Assembly (NCBI RefSeq): GCF_040500525.1
Contig: NZ_CP159402.1
Span: 1,301,501 to 1,365,500, forward strand
DNA from: Azospirillum formosense
Lineage (GTDB): Bacteria > Pseudomonadota > Alphaproteobacteria > Azospirillales > Azospirillaceae
Length of the DNA: 64,000 nucleotides
Reading direction: 5' to 3'
Numbering within the stretch: the stretch's first letter is position 1; every line of letters begins with the position of its first letter. Made by a program: the position numbers and the translations under genes. The notes below the pieces were generated by a model, which saw only the letters and a program-made list of their open reading frames with translations, searched no databases and was not told where the DNA came from. Below are positions 35,842-44,268 of this stretch, piece by piece.

Positions 35842-37095
35842 TCAGCGGCGGATCGCCAGCCCCAGCGAAACAACCAGTCCGACCGCCAGCAGAAGACCGA
35901 CGAATCCGCCGACTCCGGCCCAGCCGAAGCCGTGCCAGAAGACCCCGCCGAGCGTCCCGGCGATGGTGGAGCCCATGTAGTAGCAGAACAGGTAGATCGC
36001 CGAGGCCTGCCCGCGGTTGACCGGCGCCCGCTGCCCGATCCAGCCCGAGGCGACGGTGTGGACCCCGAAGAAGGCGAAGGTGAACAGGGCGATGCCCGGC
36101 GTCATCGTCCACAGGCTGTCCGGCGTCATCAAGGCCAGACCGGCCGCCATCATCGCCGCGGCGGCGGCCAGCACCCGGCCCCGCCCCAGCCGCACCGCCA
36201 GTCCGCCGAACAGCGGCGAGCTGACGACCCCGCAGAGATAGACCGTGAAGACCGCCCCGACCGCGACCGGGCGCAGGTCGAAGGGCGGTGCCAGCAGACG
36301 GAAACCGATGTAGTTGAAGACGGTGACGAAGGCTCCCATGGACAGGAACCCCATGGCGAACAGGGCGAGCAGCCCGCGGTCCATCAGGTGCCCGCGCCAC
36401 GCCTCGGCCAGCTCCCGCACGCCCGCCGGCCGGCGCTGGAAATGGCGCGAGGCGGGAAGCGCCACCCACACCGCCACGGCGGCGGCGATCCCCAGCGTGC
36501 CGATCACCCCCATCGCCATGCGCCAGGACGCGACGTCGGCGACCAGCGCGGTCAAGGCCCGGCCCGACATGCCGCCCAGCGCCGTCCCGCCGATGTACAG
36601 CCCCATCGTCACCCCGGCGGAGCGCGGGTCCACCTCTTCCGACACATAGGCCATGGCGACGGCGGGCAGGCCGCTGAGCGCCATCCCCTCCAGCGCCCGC
36701 ATCAGCAGCAGCGACGCCCAGTCCGGCGCCATCGCCCCGCTGATTCCCAGCGTGCCGGAGGCGAGCAGCGAGAGGGCCATGATCGCCTTGCGCCCGAAGC
36801 GGTCGGACACCGCCCCGGCGATGAGAAGGGCGAAGGCGAGGACGCCGGTGGACACCGACAAAGCGAGGCTCGACTGAGCGGGGGTGACGCCGAACGCCCG
36901 TGTGAACTCCGGCATCAGCGGCTGCACGCAGTAGAGGGCGGCGAAGGTCGAGAAGCCGGCGACGAAGAGGATGCGGCTCGCCCGCTTGTAGGCCGGCGTG
37001 CCGGCGACGAGATAGTCCGCCGCCACCCTGTGCTGTCCGGGCGTTCCCTGCCCCGCCGGCTCGATCTGAACCCTGCCGAAATCGCCGTCCGCCAC
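35842..37095 (-). CDS. MFS transporter
   Basis: Twelve-segment major facilitator, about 417 aa. The loop 2-3 motif A is present as GAVSDRFGRKAIM, with a second half-copy GGLAVRLGRGRVL, and the N-terminal LYCVQPLMPEFTRAFG is characteristic of the YnfM-type drug/metabolite exporter subgroup. The substrate is unknown. The start is uncertain: the frame is open to 37170, but the GTG used has GGGGA nine bases upstream and removes a non-homologous stretch. Monocistronic as far as can be seen. Confidence 0.87.
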   Translation of the reverse strand: MADGDFGRVQIEPAGQGTPGQHRVAADYLVAGTPAYKRASRILFVAGFSTFAALYCVQPLMPEFTRAFGVTPAQSSLALSVSTGVLAFALLIAGAVSDRFGRKAIMALSLLASGTLGISGAMAPDWASLLLMRALEGMALSGLPAVAMAYVSEEVDPRSAGVTMGLYIGGTALGGMSGRALTALVADVASWRMAMGVIGTLGIAAAVAVWVALPASRHFQRRPAGVRELAEAWRGHLMDRGLLALFAMGFLSMGAFVTVFNYIGFRLLAPPFDLRPVAVGAVFTVYLCGVVSSPLFGGLAVRLGRGRVLAAAAAMMAAGLALMTPDSLWTMTPGIALFTFAFFGVHTVASGWIGQRAPVNRGQASAIYLFCYYMGSTIAGTLGGVFWHGFGWAGVGGFVGLLLAVGLVVSLGLAIRR

Positions 37096-37228
37096 GTCGG
37101 TCCGTCCCCATGATGCGCCGCAACATACACGCGGAAGGGGAATGTGCGCCCGCGACGGCGTCCTGTCCAACGGATCGGACGCAGTGCAGCAATATGATTC
37201 CGTTATGACAACGGGCCGCCCGGTTGCC

Positions 37229-38101
37229 TCAGGGGATCAGCGCGCCGAGGTCGAATTCCTTGGCGAAGGCCAGCATGGCGCCGCAGGCGCTGGCGGAGGA
37301 CACGCGCAGCACGCCGTTGCCGACGACCGTCGGGAACTTGCTCTTCTGAAGCGCCTGCTGGGCGCGCTCCAGATCGGCCACCGTCAGCACCATCCCGGCC
37401 AGGAAGGGGCGCGGAACCGCCAGGGCCGGGTCGCTGGTCCAGCCCCAATGCAGCGCGGCGGGATTGGCCACCACGATGGGGGCGCTGCCGGTCGGCACGA
37501 CGCGCGACGGCCCCCGCGCCTCCACCACCGTGCCGAACAGCCGGGCGTAGGCGGCGGCGGTGGCGTCGGGATCGTCGGCGGCAACCACCAGGGCGGCGAG
37601 CCCCGTCACCGTGTTGTCGTGCTGGATCAGCTCCGGACGCCAGACCACGTCCGGGGTGTGATGCTGGCACAGGAAGACCCGCCCGCCCCACTCCGGCACC
37701 CCGTCGATGGCCGTGGTGGTGAAGCGCGCCGGCTGCGCGCCGCCCGGCAGCTCGACGGGACGGCCGAACTCCACCGGCTCGCCCGCCGGATAGCCGGCCT
37801 CGACCAGAAGCCGCTGCGCCGCCCGTGCGTCGTCGGTCTTCAGGGCCGCCGCGGCGATGCCCTCACGGGTCTTCAACACGTCGCTGTAAAAGGCGGTGAA
37901 GGGGTGCGGCTGCTCGATGGCGAGCAGTTCCAGATAGTCGCCCGCCCCGAACATCATGGTGTGGTTGGCCGACTTCAGCTCGCCATGCCGGCCCTTCGGC
38001 GAGATGGTGAAGCCCATGCGACGGTAGGCGTCCTGCGCCTTCTCCAGATCGCGGACGACGATGACGAGATGGTCGATGCCGTTGATTCCGTGTGCGCCCA
38101 T
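37229..38101 (-). CDS. VOC family (glyoxalase-like) protein
   Basis: A 290-aa protein of the vicinal oxygen chelate superfamily, Glyoxalase_3-like. The first module starts MGAHGINGIDHLVIVVRDLEK (metal-ligand-like histidine in IDHLVIVV) and a second begins near residue 150 with VTGLAALVVAADDPDA. The ATG used has a GGAAGGGCAGGG leader. The reaction cannot be predicted, because this subfamily includes dioxygenase-like and isomerase-like members. It is upstream of no obvious partner; the thioesterase gene ends 89 bases before its start on the same strand. Confidence 0.82.
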   Translation of the reverse strand: MGAHGINGIDHLVIVVRDLEKAQDAYRRMGFTISPKGRHGELKSANHTMMFGAGDYLELLAIEQPHPFTAFYSDVLKTREGIAAAALKTDDARAAQRLLVEAGYPAGEPVEFGRPVELPGGAQPARFTTTAIDGVPEWGGRVFLCQHHTPDVVWRPELIQHDNTVTGLAALVVAADDPDATAAAYARLFGTVVEARGPSRVVPTGSAPIVVANPAALHWGWTSDPALAVPRPFLAGMVLTVADLERAQQALQKSKFPTVVGNGVLRVSSASACGAMLAFAKEFDLGALIP

Positions 38102-38189
38102 GACCCTGCCCTTCCGCTTTGCCGGCTTTTCGCGTCCGGCCAGCCATAGTGCAACGGGGCGGCACCGCGCAAGCGTCAGGGCACAGGCA

Positions 38190-38702
38190 TCAGGGCGCCA
38201 GCGGCCGCTCGCGCCACGCGGCGACGGCGTCCGGCATGGGCGGCGATTCCCCATGCTCGCCGTGGATCGCCAAAATCTCCGCCGGGGCGACCACGGCGCC
38301 GCGCGCCACGAAGGCGCCCTGCACCACGGCCAGCGCCGCCGTGCCCGTGGCGGTCTCCACCCGGTGCTCGATGAAGAAATACTTGTCGTCCCAGCACAGC
38401 ACGCGGGTCGCCAGTTCGAAGCGCTGGAAGGGCGCCAGCGGGCGGCGGAAGCGCACGTTGGCCGCGCCGATCACCGGCTGCCAGCGGTGACGCAGGATCG
38501 ACCGCCCCATGCCGGAGCGCAGCATCAGATCGACCCGCCCCAGGTCCATGACGCTGAAATAACGGGCGTTGGTCATGTGCATGTTGAGGTCGAGGTCGGT
38601 CGGCCACACCCGGAAGCGCAGCCGCGCCGGCTCCAGAAAGCCCACCGGCCGACCGGTCAGAGCGGCCGCGATCACGGCGATCAGGCGGAACAGCAAATTC
38701 AT
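38190..38702 (-). CDS. acyl-CoA thioesterase-like hotdog protein (THEM/4HBT type)
   Basis: Hotdog-fold protein of 170 aa, with the segment TDLDLNMHMTNARYFSVMDLGR, which matches bacterial THEM6-like/4HBT thioesterases (aspartate and asparagine of the active region present). A hydrophobic N-terminal helix (NLLFRLIAVIAAALTG) suggests membrane association. The ATG has GGAGG nine bases upstream. It lies 46 bases downstream of a MerR regulator and near fadD, consistent with fatty-acyl-CoA turnover. Substrate chain length is unknown. Confidence 0.85.
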   Translation of the reverse strand: MNLLFRLIAVIAAALTGRPVGFLEPARLRFRVWPTDLDLNMHMTNARYFSVMDLGRVDLMLRSGMGRSILRHRWQPVIGAANVRFRRPLAPFQRFELATRVLCWDDKYFFIEHRVETATGTAALAVVQGAFVARGAVVAPAEILAIHGEHGESPPMPDAVAAWRERPLAP

Positions 38703-38748
38703 AACCCCATCCCCTCCGGCTTGGCCGGGCGGACAGGACCGCACCGGC

Positions 38749-39141
38749 TCAGGCGCTCTTGGACGCCAACCCGCGCTCGTCCAGCGCGGCCTGCACCTGG
38801 GCCTCGATCTCCCGCAGTTCGCCCACGGTCGCCTCCAGGTCCTGGCGCTGCTGCTCCAGGTCCTTCAGCCGCGCGTCGATGCGCTTCTGCAGGACCTTCA
38901 ATTGCTCCACCCCGCCATCGACGTTGTAGAGGTCGAGATACTCGCGGATCTCCGCCAGCGAGAAGCCCAGCCGCTTGCCCCGCAGGATCAGCTTCAGCCG
39001 GGCGCGGTCGCGCTTGGTGTAGACCCGGTTGTTGCCCAGGCGGTTGGGCGAGAGCAGCCCCTTCACTTCGTAGAATCGAAGGGCGCGCGGCGTGATTCCC
39101 AGTTCCTCCGCCAACTGATTGACCGTGTAGAGCTGTTCCAT
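38749..39141 (-). CDS. MerR family transcriptional regulator
   Basis: A 130-aa MerR-type activator. The winged HTH at residues 1-70 begins YTVNQLAEELGITPRALRFYE with RLGNNRVYTKRDRARL in the wing. A coiled coil follows and the C-terminus lacks the metal-binding cysteines of metal sensors. Sitting between a thioesterase and fadD, it resembles MerR regulators of fatty-acid or branched-chain degradation (LiuR-type), but that role is inferred. An upstream start would add 14 residues without homology. Confidence 0.88.
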   Translation of the reverse strand: MEQLYTVNQLAEELGITPRALRFYEVKGLLSPNRLGNNRVYTKRDRARLKLILRGKRLGFSLAEIREYLDLYNVDGGVEQLKVLQKRIDARLKDLEQQRQDLEATVGELREIEAQVQAALDERGLASKSA

Positions 39142-39277
39142 GGTGGGGGGCACGCCTTCCGTCACGTCGCGCCGCGGCGGCATGGGGAACGAGGGCCGCT
39201 CGCTCCACGCCGCCGGACGGCGTCTCCGTTCCTACCACACACACCACGGCGTGACAAAGCCGCGCGCCTTTCCCCGG

Positions 39278-40996
39278 TCATCCCTCCGGCTTCGGCAGGC
39301 TTTCGGCGATCAGCTCCTTCTTCGACAGCTTGCCGACCGCCGTCTTGGGCAGTTCGGCGCGGAATTCGATCAGCTTCGGCATCTCGATCCGCGAGATCTT
39401 GTCGCGCAGGAAATCCTTCAATTGCTCGGCCGTCAGGCTGGCTCCGGGCTTGAGCTGGACGAAGGCCTTCGGGCTTTGGCCGCGGTAATCGTCGGGGACG
39501 CCGATGACGCAGACGGCAACCACGTCGGGGTGCTGGTAGATGGCCTCCTCGATCATGCGCGGATAGACGTTGTAGCCACCGCAGATGATCAGGTCCTTCA
39601 GCCGGTCGAGCAGGAAGACGTAGCCGTCCTCGTCCATCAGCCCGACGTCGCCGGTGAACAGCCAGCCGCCGACGACGGTGCGCCGGCTCTCCTCGTCCTT
39701 GTTCCAGTAGCCGGCCATGACGTTGGGGCCGGACAGCACGACCTGCCCCTTCTCGCCGGGCGGCAGCACGCGGTCGGGGTCGTCCAGTGCGCGGATCTGC
39801 ACCATGATTCCGGGCAGAGGCAGGCCGATGGAGCCCTCCTTGTTGACTCCGGTCAGCGGGTTGCAGGCGCAGACCGGCGAGGCCTCGCTGAGGCCGTAGC
39901 CCTCGACCAGAACGCAGCCGGTGGCCTCCTCGAACTGGCGCTTCAGCTCCATCGGCAGCGGCGCCCCGCCCGAGATGCAGTAGCGGATCGACCGCATCGG
40001 ATGGCGCGCCACGTCGGGATGGCTCAGCAGCGCCTTGTACATGGTCGGCACGCCGGGCAGCAGGGTGGGCTTGCGCCGCGCGATGGTCTTCAGCACCTGC
40101 AGCGTGTCGAAGCGCGGCAGCATGACCAGTTCCGCCCCCGCCGCCAGCCCCATGTTCAGGATCACCGTCATGGCGAAGACGTGGAAGAAGGGCAGGACGG
40201 CGAGCATCCGCTCCTCCCCCAGCGCCATGCCGGGGAACCAGGCCTGCACCTGCCGGGCGTTGGCCACGAGGTTGGCGTGGGTCAGCATCGCCCCCTTGGG
40301 CACGCCGGTGGTCCCGCCGGTGTATTGCAGCACCGCCACGTCGCGCCGCGGGTCCACCCGCACCGGCGCCATCGCGCCGTCGTTGGCGAGCAGCGCGTCG
40401 AAATCCACATGCCGCCCGTCCTGGGGGATGCTGGCCAGTTCGCTGCGCTTCAGCACGCGGAACAGAACACTCTTCACCGGGGACAGGATGGAGGCCATGC
40501 GGCAGACGACCACCGTCTTCAGCCGCGTGCGGTCCAGCATCGCCTCGATGCGCGGATGGATCTGCTTCAGATCGAGCGTGACCATGATCTCGGTCCCGGA
40601 ATCCTCGATCTGGTGCTCCAGCTCCCGCTCGACGTAGAGCGGGTTGTAGTTCACCACCGTGCCGCCGGCCTTCAGAATCGCGAAATAGGCGATCACGTAG
40701 GTCGGCGTGTTCGGCAGGCACAGCCCCACCCGGACGCCCGGCTTCACCCCCATCGCCGCGAAGCCCTTGGCCGCCCGGTTCACCAGCCCCAGCACTTCCG
40801 CGTAACGGTAGCGGCGGCCGAGGAAGTCCAGGCATGGACGGTCGGCGTAGCGGCGGGCGGCCTCCTCGAACAGCTCGGCCAGCGGGGTCACGGCGATCGG
40901 CTGGTCCCAGGCGATCCCGTCCGGGTAGTGGGCCAGCCAGGGATGGGCCGGCGTGTCGTCGCCCAGGCTGTCCCGCCGCGCAAGATTCTCGGTCAT
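39278..40996 (-). CDS. fadD: long-chain fatty-acid CoA ligase
   Basis: Activates fatty acids to acyl-CoA with ATP; 572 aa, normal for FadD. The P-loop-like AMP-binding motif is YTGGTTGVPKGAMLTH, the adenylation motif is GYGLSEASP, and the C-terminal hinge LFTGDVGLMDEDGYVFLLDRLK plus the catalytic lysine region KTAVGKLSKKEL are intact. The N-terminus WLAHYPDGI also matches FadD. It is divergent from an SCP2-domain gene across 234 bases and next to a MerR regulator and thioesterase, forming a lipid-metabolism neighbourhood. Confidence 0.94.
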   Translation of the reverse strand: MTENLARRDSLGDDTPAHPWLAHYPDGIAWDQPIAVTPLAELFEEAARRYADRPCLDFLGRRYRYAEVLGLVNRAAKGFAAMGVKPGVRVGLCLPNTPTYVIAYFAILKAGGTVVNYNPLYVERELEHQIEDSGTEIMVTLDLKQIHPRIEAMLDRTRLKTVVVCRMASILSPVKSVLFRVLKRSELASIPQDGRHVDFDALLANDGAMAPVRVDPRRDVAVLQYTGGTTGVPKGAMLTHANLVANARQVQAWFPGMALGEERMLAVLPFFHVFAMTVILNMGLAAGAELVMLPRFDTLQVLKTIARRKPTLLPGVPTMYKALLSHPDVARHPMRSIRYCISGGAPLPMELKRQFEEATGCVLVEGYGLSEASPVCACNPLTGVNKEGSIGLPLPGIMVQIRALDDPDRVLPPGEKGQVVLSGPNVMAGYWNKDEESRRTVVGGWLFTGDVGLMDEDGYVFLLDRLKDLIICGGYNVYPRMIEEAIYQHPDVVAVCVIGVPDDYRGQSPKAFVQLKPGASLTAEQLKDFLRDKISRIEMPKLIEFRAELPKTAVGKLSKKELIAESLPKPEG

Positions 40997-41230
40997 CTCC
41001 GATCCTCCCGGCTGCGCGTGGGGTCAGGACAAGCGGCGACGGAAAGCGGAGCGGTGCGTTCGGAGCCCGGGCGCGGCGGCGGTCTGCATGGTTTCACTCC
41101 CCTTGGATGATTTGATGGTCCCGGATCGTTCAGGCGCCGGAAACGTTTTGGTTATGACGTTGACGTAAACGTAAAGCTCGCCTACTGTCAAGGTCCGACA
41201 AGCACGAATCCAGGGGAGAGAGACCGATCC
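40997..41230. promoter_or_regulatory. divergent fadD / SCP2 promoter region
   Basis: The sequence GTTATGACGTTGACGTAAACGTAAAGC at about 41150-41177 contains repeated GACGT/ACGTAAA elements and lies where operator or promoter boxes for either gene would be. The nearby MerR regulator is a candidate binder. No gene is present in this stretch. Confidence 0.4.
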
Positions 41231-41539
41231 ATGGTTGAGGACATCCTGCGCGAACTCCAGTCACGCTCCACCAGCTTCCGCAGCCTGAGGGCCGATGTCC
41301 GCTTCGCGCTGGAGGATGGCGAGGCGGTGCGGGTCAACGCCCGCGAGACGCCCGTCGCCATCGCGCGGGAGGGCGCCGGGGACGCCGATCCCGACTGCAC
41401 CATCCGCATCTCCGCCGAGAATTTGAAGAAGCTGATGGACGGGCGGCTGAACCCGATGCTGGCCTTCACCATGGGCAAGCTGAAGGTGGACGGCTCGATG
41501 GGCGTCGCCATGAAGCTGGCGCAGCTCCTCGACGACTGA
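41231..41539 (+). CDS. SCP2 sterol-binding domain protein
   Basis: Small 102-aa protein formed by one SCP2-like lipid-binding domain: FRSLRADVRFALEDGEAVRV, then DADPDCTIRISAENLKKLMDGRLNPMLAFTMGKLKVDG, the signature of the family. In bacteria such domains bind hydrophobic ligands including acyl-CoA. It is divergent from fadD, supporting a role as a fatty-acyl carrier. The ATG has GGGGAGAGA about eight bases upstream. Confidence 0.9.
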   Translation: MVEDILRELQSRSTSFRSLRADVRFALEDGEAVRVNARETPVAIAREGAGDADPDCTIRISAENLKKLMDGRLNPMLAFTMGKLKVDGSMGVAMKLAQLLDD

Positions 41540-41632
41540 GCGCCCACGACCGAGAGACGGGAACCGGACGGCGGCACCATAAGCCGCCGCCGCACAACGA
41601 CCACGATAGGCGACCACAGGGAGGGAACATCC

Positions 41633-42265
41633 ATGACGCACGCCCTGCGCGCGGCGCTGGCGGCCGCCGGCCTGCTGCTGTCCGCGGCCGCGGCCCACGC
41701 CGCCGAGCCGCGCACGCTGACCTACCGGATCCTGATGGGCGACGATCCGGTCGGCACGGAAACCGTCCGGCTGGACCCCCAGGGCGAGGTGACGAAGGTC
41801 GCCGTCACCGCCTCGACGCGGGTGAAGGTGCTGTTCATCAACTTCCGCTACGACCACAAGCGGGAGGAGGTCTGGAAGGGCCGGACGCTCGAATCCATGA
41901 GCGCCCAGACCGACGACGACGGAACGCCCCACGCCATCCGCATGATGCGGACCGGCGGCGGCTATTCCGTCACCGTGGACGGCAAGGCCGGACAGGCCGG
42001 CGCCGACGCCCTGCCCCTGACGCTGTGGACTCCGGAGGTGCTGAAGCGCCCCACCCTGCTGTCGGTCGTCGACGGCAAGCCCTACAGCGTGCGCACCGAC
42101 CTTGTCGGCACCGAGACATTGACCGTCGGCGGGCGCGCGGTGCCGGCGCAGCATCACCGCATGTCCGGCGACGTGGAGCGCGACCTGTGGTTCGACGCGC
42201 AGGGCACGCTGCTGAAGACCCGCTTCAAGCGCAGCGGCTACGATGTTACCTACATCCTGGACTGA
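41633..42265 (+). CDS. exported DUF6134-like protein
   Basis: A 210-aa protein with a signal peptide (ALRAALAAAGLLLSAAAAHA, cleavage after AHA near residue 22), so periplasmic. The mature part is rich in beta strands (LTYRILMGDDPVGTETVRL, KRSGYDVTYIL) and resembles the DUF6134 family. No catalytic motif is recognised. Ribosome site AGGGAGG is nine bases upstream. It is followed by a small DUF1488-like gene after 23 bases, so the two are probably co-transcribed with the SCP2 gene before them. Confidence 0.75.
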   Translation: MTHALRAALAAAGLLLSAAAAHAAEPRTLTYRILMGDDPVGTETVRLDPQGEVTKVAVTASTRVKVLFINFRYDHKREEVWKGRTLESMSAQTDDDGTPHAIRMMRTGGGYSVTVDGKAGQAGADALPLTLWTPEVLKRPTLLSVVDGKPYSVRTDLVGTETLTVGGRAVPAQHHRMSGDVERDLWFDAQGTLLKTRFKRSGYDVTYILD

Positions 42266-42288
42266 GATGTGTTCTGCGTGAGGGTGTG

Positions 42289-42573
42289 ATGCCGCTGTTC
42301 GTGTTCCCCGACGACCCGTCCTGGAACGAGGAGGCCGACGCCGTGGAGTTCGCGGTGGAGGTCGGGGAGTATCACGGGCGGGTCTTCGTCCCGCGCCGCG
42401 CCCTGCAAACCCTCGCCGGCCATCTGCCGAAACCGGACGAGGCGCTGCAGTATGTCTGCCTCAACCGCCCGGTCTTCGACAAGGCGGTCGAGGCCCGCAT
42501 CATGGACCGCAAGCTGGACCCGGACGCGAACGTCCATTTGACGGCAAGGGATGTGCGGCGGGTCGCGCCGTAA
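42289..42573 (+). CDS. DUF1488-like small protein
   Basis: A 94-aa soluble protein, MPLFVFPDDPSWNE at the start, with FAVEVGEYHGRVFVPRRALQ and VEARIMDRKLDPDANVHL; the layout fits the DUF1488 family but the family name is tentative. The start has AGGG immediately upstream; longer frames run into the previous gene. It is the last gene before a clear terminator. The function is unknown. Confidence 0.65.
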   Translation: MPLFVFPDDPSWNEEADAVEFAVEVGEYHGRVFVPRRALQTLAGHLPKPDEALQYVCLNRPVFDKAVEARIMDRKLDPDANVHLTARDVRRVAP

Positions 42574-42605
42574 AGCGTGAGTGGTCGAACGGAGCCCCCA
42601 CCCAC

Positions 42606-42636
42606 CCCTTCCCCGCTTCGCAGGGGAGGGCTTTTT
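42606..42636 (+). terminator. Rho-independent terminator after the DUF1488-like gene
   Basis: GC-rich stem from CCCTTCCCC and GGGGAGGG around GCTTCGCA, followed directly by CTTTTT. It abuts the composite palindrome that starts at 42639. Confidence 0.75.
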
Positions 42637-42638
42637 CT

Positions 42639-42724
42639 CCTCCCCCCTGCGGAGCTCTCGCGCAAACCGGAGGTTTGCGCTGACGCGGCAGGCGGACCTT
42701 CGGTCCGCCGAGAGCGGGGGGAGG
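42639..42724. repeat. composite palindrome able to fold as a three-way junction
   Basis: Outer stem CCTCCCCCC (42639-42647) pairs with GGGGGGAGG (42716-42724). After a 6-base bulge, GCTCTCG (42654-42660) pairs with CGAGAGC (42709-42715). Inside sit two 8-bp hairpins: CGCAAACC/GGTTTGCG with loop GGA (42661-42679) and GGCGGACC/GGTCCGCC with loop TTC (42691-42709; its last base is shared with the outer stem). Every stem is perfect. It looks like an intergenic repeat family member; only one copy is in this window. Confidence 0.75.
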
Positions 42725-42758
42725 CCGGGAGGGGGGCCCTGCACGACCATCCCCACCT

Positions 42759-43511
42759 TCAAATGCTGTAATTGTCCGCGATCCCCGACCGCAACTGCTC
42801 GACCTGTTCGCGGAAGCCGCCGCTCTCGCGGCCCGGCTCGTTGCGCACGTCCTGGACGATGCGCGCCGGACTGCCGCCCAGCACGATGATCCGGTCGGCG
42901 AGATGCACCGCCTCCTCCAGGTCGTGAGTGACGAACAGCACCGTCTTGCCCGTCTCCCGGTGGATGCGCAGCAGCTCGTCCTGAAGGCCGTGCCGTGTGA
43001 TGGCGTCGAGCGCGCCGAACGGCTCGTCCATCAGCAGGATGTCGGGATCGACGGCCAGGGCGCGGGCGATGCCGACGCGCTGGCGCTGGCCACCCGACAG
43101 CTCGTAGGGCCAGCGCCGCCCGTAATCGTCCAGCCGGACGAGGCGCAGCGCGGCGGCCACCCGCTCCTCCCGCTCGGCGGTGGAGATCGGCAGCCCCTCC
43201 AGCCCGAAGCGGACGTTTTTGGCGACCCGCCGCCAGGGCAGCAGGCGGGCGTCCTGGAAGACGAGGCTGACCGGGCGGTGGCCAGGCTTCTTCGTCTCAT
43301 GGATGGTCACCGCACCGGCGCGCGCCGTGTGCAGACCGGCGACGACGCGCAGAAGCGTGGACTTGCCGACGCCGGACGGCCCGACGATGGCGACGAAGCT
43401 GCCGCGCTCGATGGACAGATCGACGTCCACCAGGACCGGCGGGGCCTCGGCCCCGTAGCCGATGGCGACGCCCTTCAAATCGATCACAGCGGAGCCGTTC
43501 ACTTTTGCCAT
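42759..43511 (-). CDS. ABC transporter ATP-binding protein (sulfonate/nitrate/taurine type)
   Basis: ATPase of about 250 aa in the SsuB/TauB/NrtD group. Walker A is GPSGVGKST, signature LSGGQRQRVGIARAL, Walker B ILLMDEPFGALD, and the switch histidine is in VTHDLEEA. The ATG used overlaps the permease stop by 13 bases, giving MAKVNGSAVIDL; a longer frame adds 14 residues inside the permease gene. It forms an operon with permease and binding protein, transcribed last. The substrate is probably an organosulfonate given the cys cluster next door, but nitrate-type systems look alike. Confidence 0.92.
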   Translation of the reverse strand: MAKVNGSAVIDLKGVAIGYGAEAPPVLVDVDLSIERGSFVAIVGPSGVGKSTLLRVVAGLHTARAGAVTIHETKKPGHRPVSLVFQDARLLPWRRVAKNVRFGLEGLPISTAEREERVAAALRLVRLDDYGRRWPYELSGGQRQRVGIARALAVDPDILLMDEPFGALDAITRHGLQDELLRIHRETGKTVLFVTHDLEEAVHLADRIIVLGGSPARIVQDVRNEPGRESGGFREQVEQLRSGIADNYSI

Positions 43512-44263
43512 GCGAGCACCCGCTGCTGAACCTGCATGAACAGGAAGTCGCACACGCCGTACAGCGCCGCGATGGTGACCATGTAGAGCACGACGATGTG
43601 GGTGGCGAGCAGGCCGGAAGCGTCGGACATGCGCGCGCCCAGGCCGGAGATGCCGAACAGTTCCGCCGCCACCACCGTCATCCAGCCCTGCCCCAGCCCG
43701 GCGCGCACGCCCGACAGGATGCCCGGCAGCGCGCCGGGCAGGACGATCTTGAACAGGCGCGGGATCAGCCCGCCCTGCCCGAAGGCGTGGCCGAGTTCGA
43801 TCAGGTCCTTGTCCACCCCGCGCACCGCGCTGTAGGTGGCGTAGTAGTTGATCCAGAAGACGGTCAGGGCGATCAGGAAGGTCGCCGCCGACTTGCTGAC
43901 GCCGAACCAGATGATGGCGAAGGGAATCCAGGCGATGGACGGGATGGGGCGCAGCATGCGCACCACCCAGGCCTGGAAAGCGTCCCAGATGCCCCAGGTC
44001 GCCGCCGCCGTGCCGAAGGTGATGCCAAGGACGGTGCCGAGCGCCAGACCAGACAGGTAGTGCGACAGGCTGGCGAAGACCATCGCCTGCCAGGTGCCGG
44101 ACCGGAACTCCGCCAGGAAGGCGCCGGGCACCGCGCTGGGCGACGGCAGCAGCCCGGCGGGCACGACGCCGCTGCGCGCCAGCGCTTCCCAGGCGAGCAG
44201 GAAAGCGCCGACGCCGAGCGCCGACAGGGCGATGGAGCTGTGGAGCTTCAGCGGCTGACGCAT
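43499..44263 (-). CDS. ABC transporter permease (SsuC/TauC type)
   Basis: Inner-membrane permease, 254 aa, with about six membrane segments. The conserved cytoplasmic EAA loop is seen as LIELGHAFGQGGLIPRLFKIVLPGALPGILSG, where it contacts the ATPase. N-terminal ALGVGAFLLAWEALARSG is typical of the aliphatic sulfonate/taurine family. It is the middle gene of the operon, 5 bases after the binding-protein gene and overlapping the ATPase gene. Confidence 0.92.
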   Translation of the reverse strand: MRQPLKLHSSIALSALGVGAFLLAWEALARSGVVPAGLLPSPSAVPGAFLAEFRSGTWQAMVFASLSHYLSGLALGTVLGITFGTAAATWGIWDAFQAWVVRMLRPIPSIAWIPFAIIWFGVSKSAATFLIALTVFWINYYATYSAVRGVDKDLIELGHAFGQGGLIPRLFKIVLPGALPGILSGVRAGLGQGWMTVVAAELFGISGLGARMSDASGLLATHIVVLYMVTIAALYGVCDFLFMQVQQRVLAWQK

Positions 44264-44268
44264 CGCGC

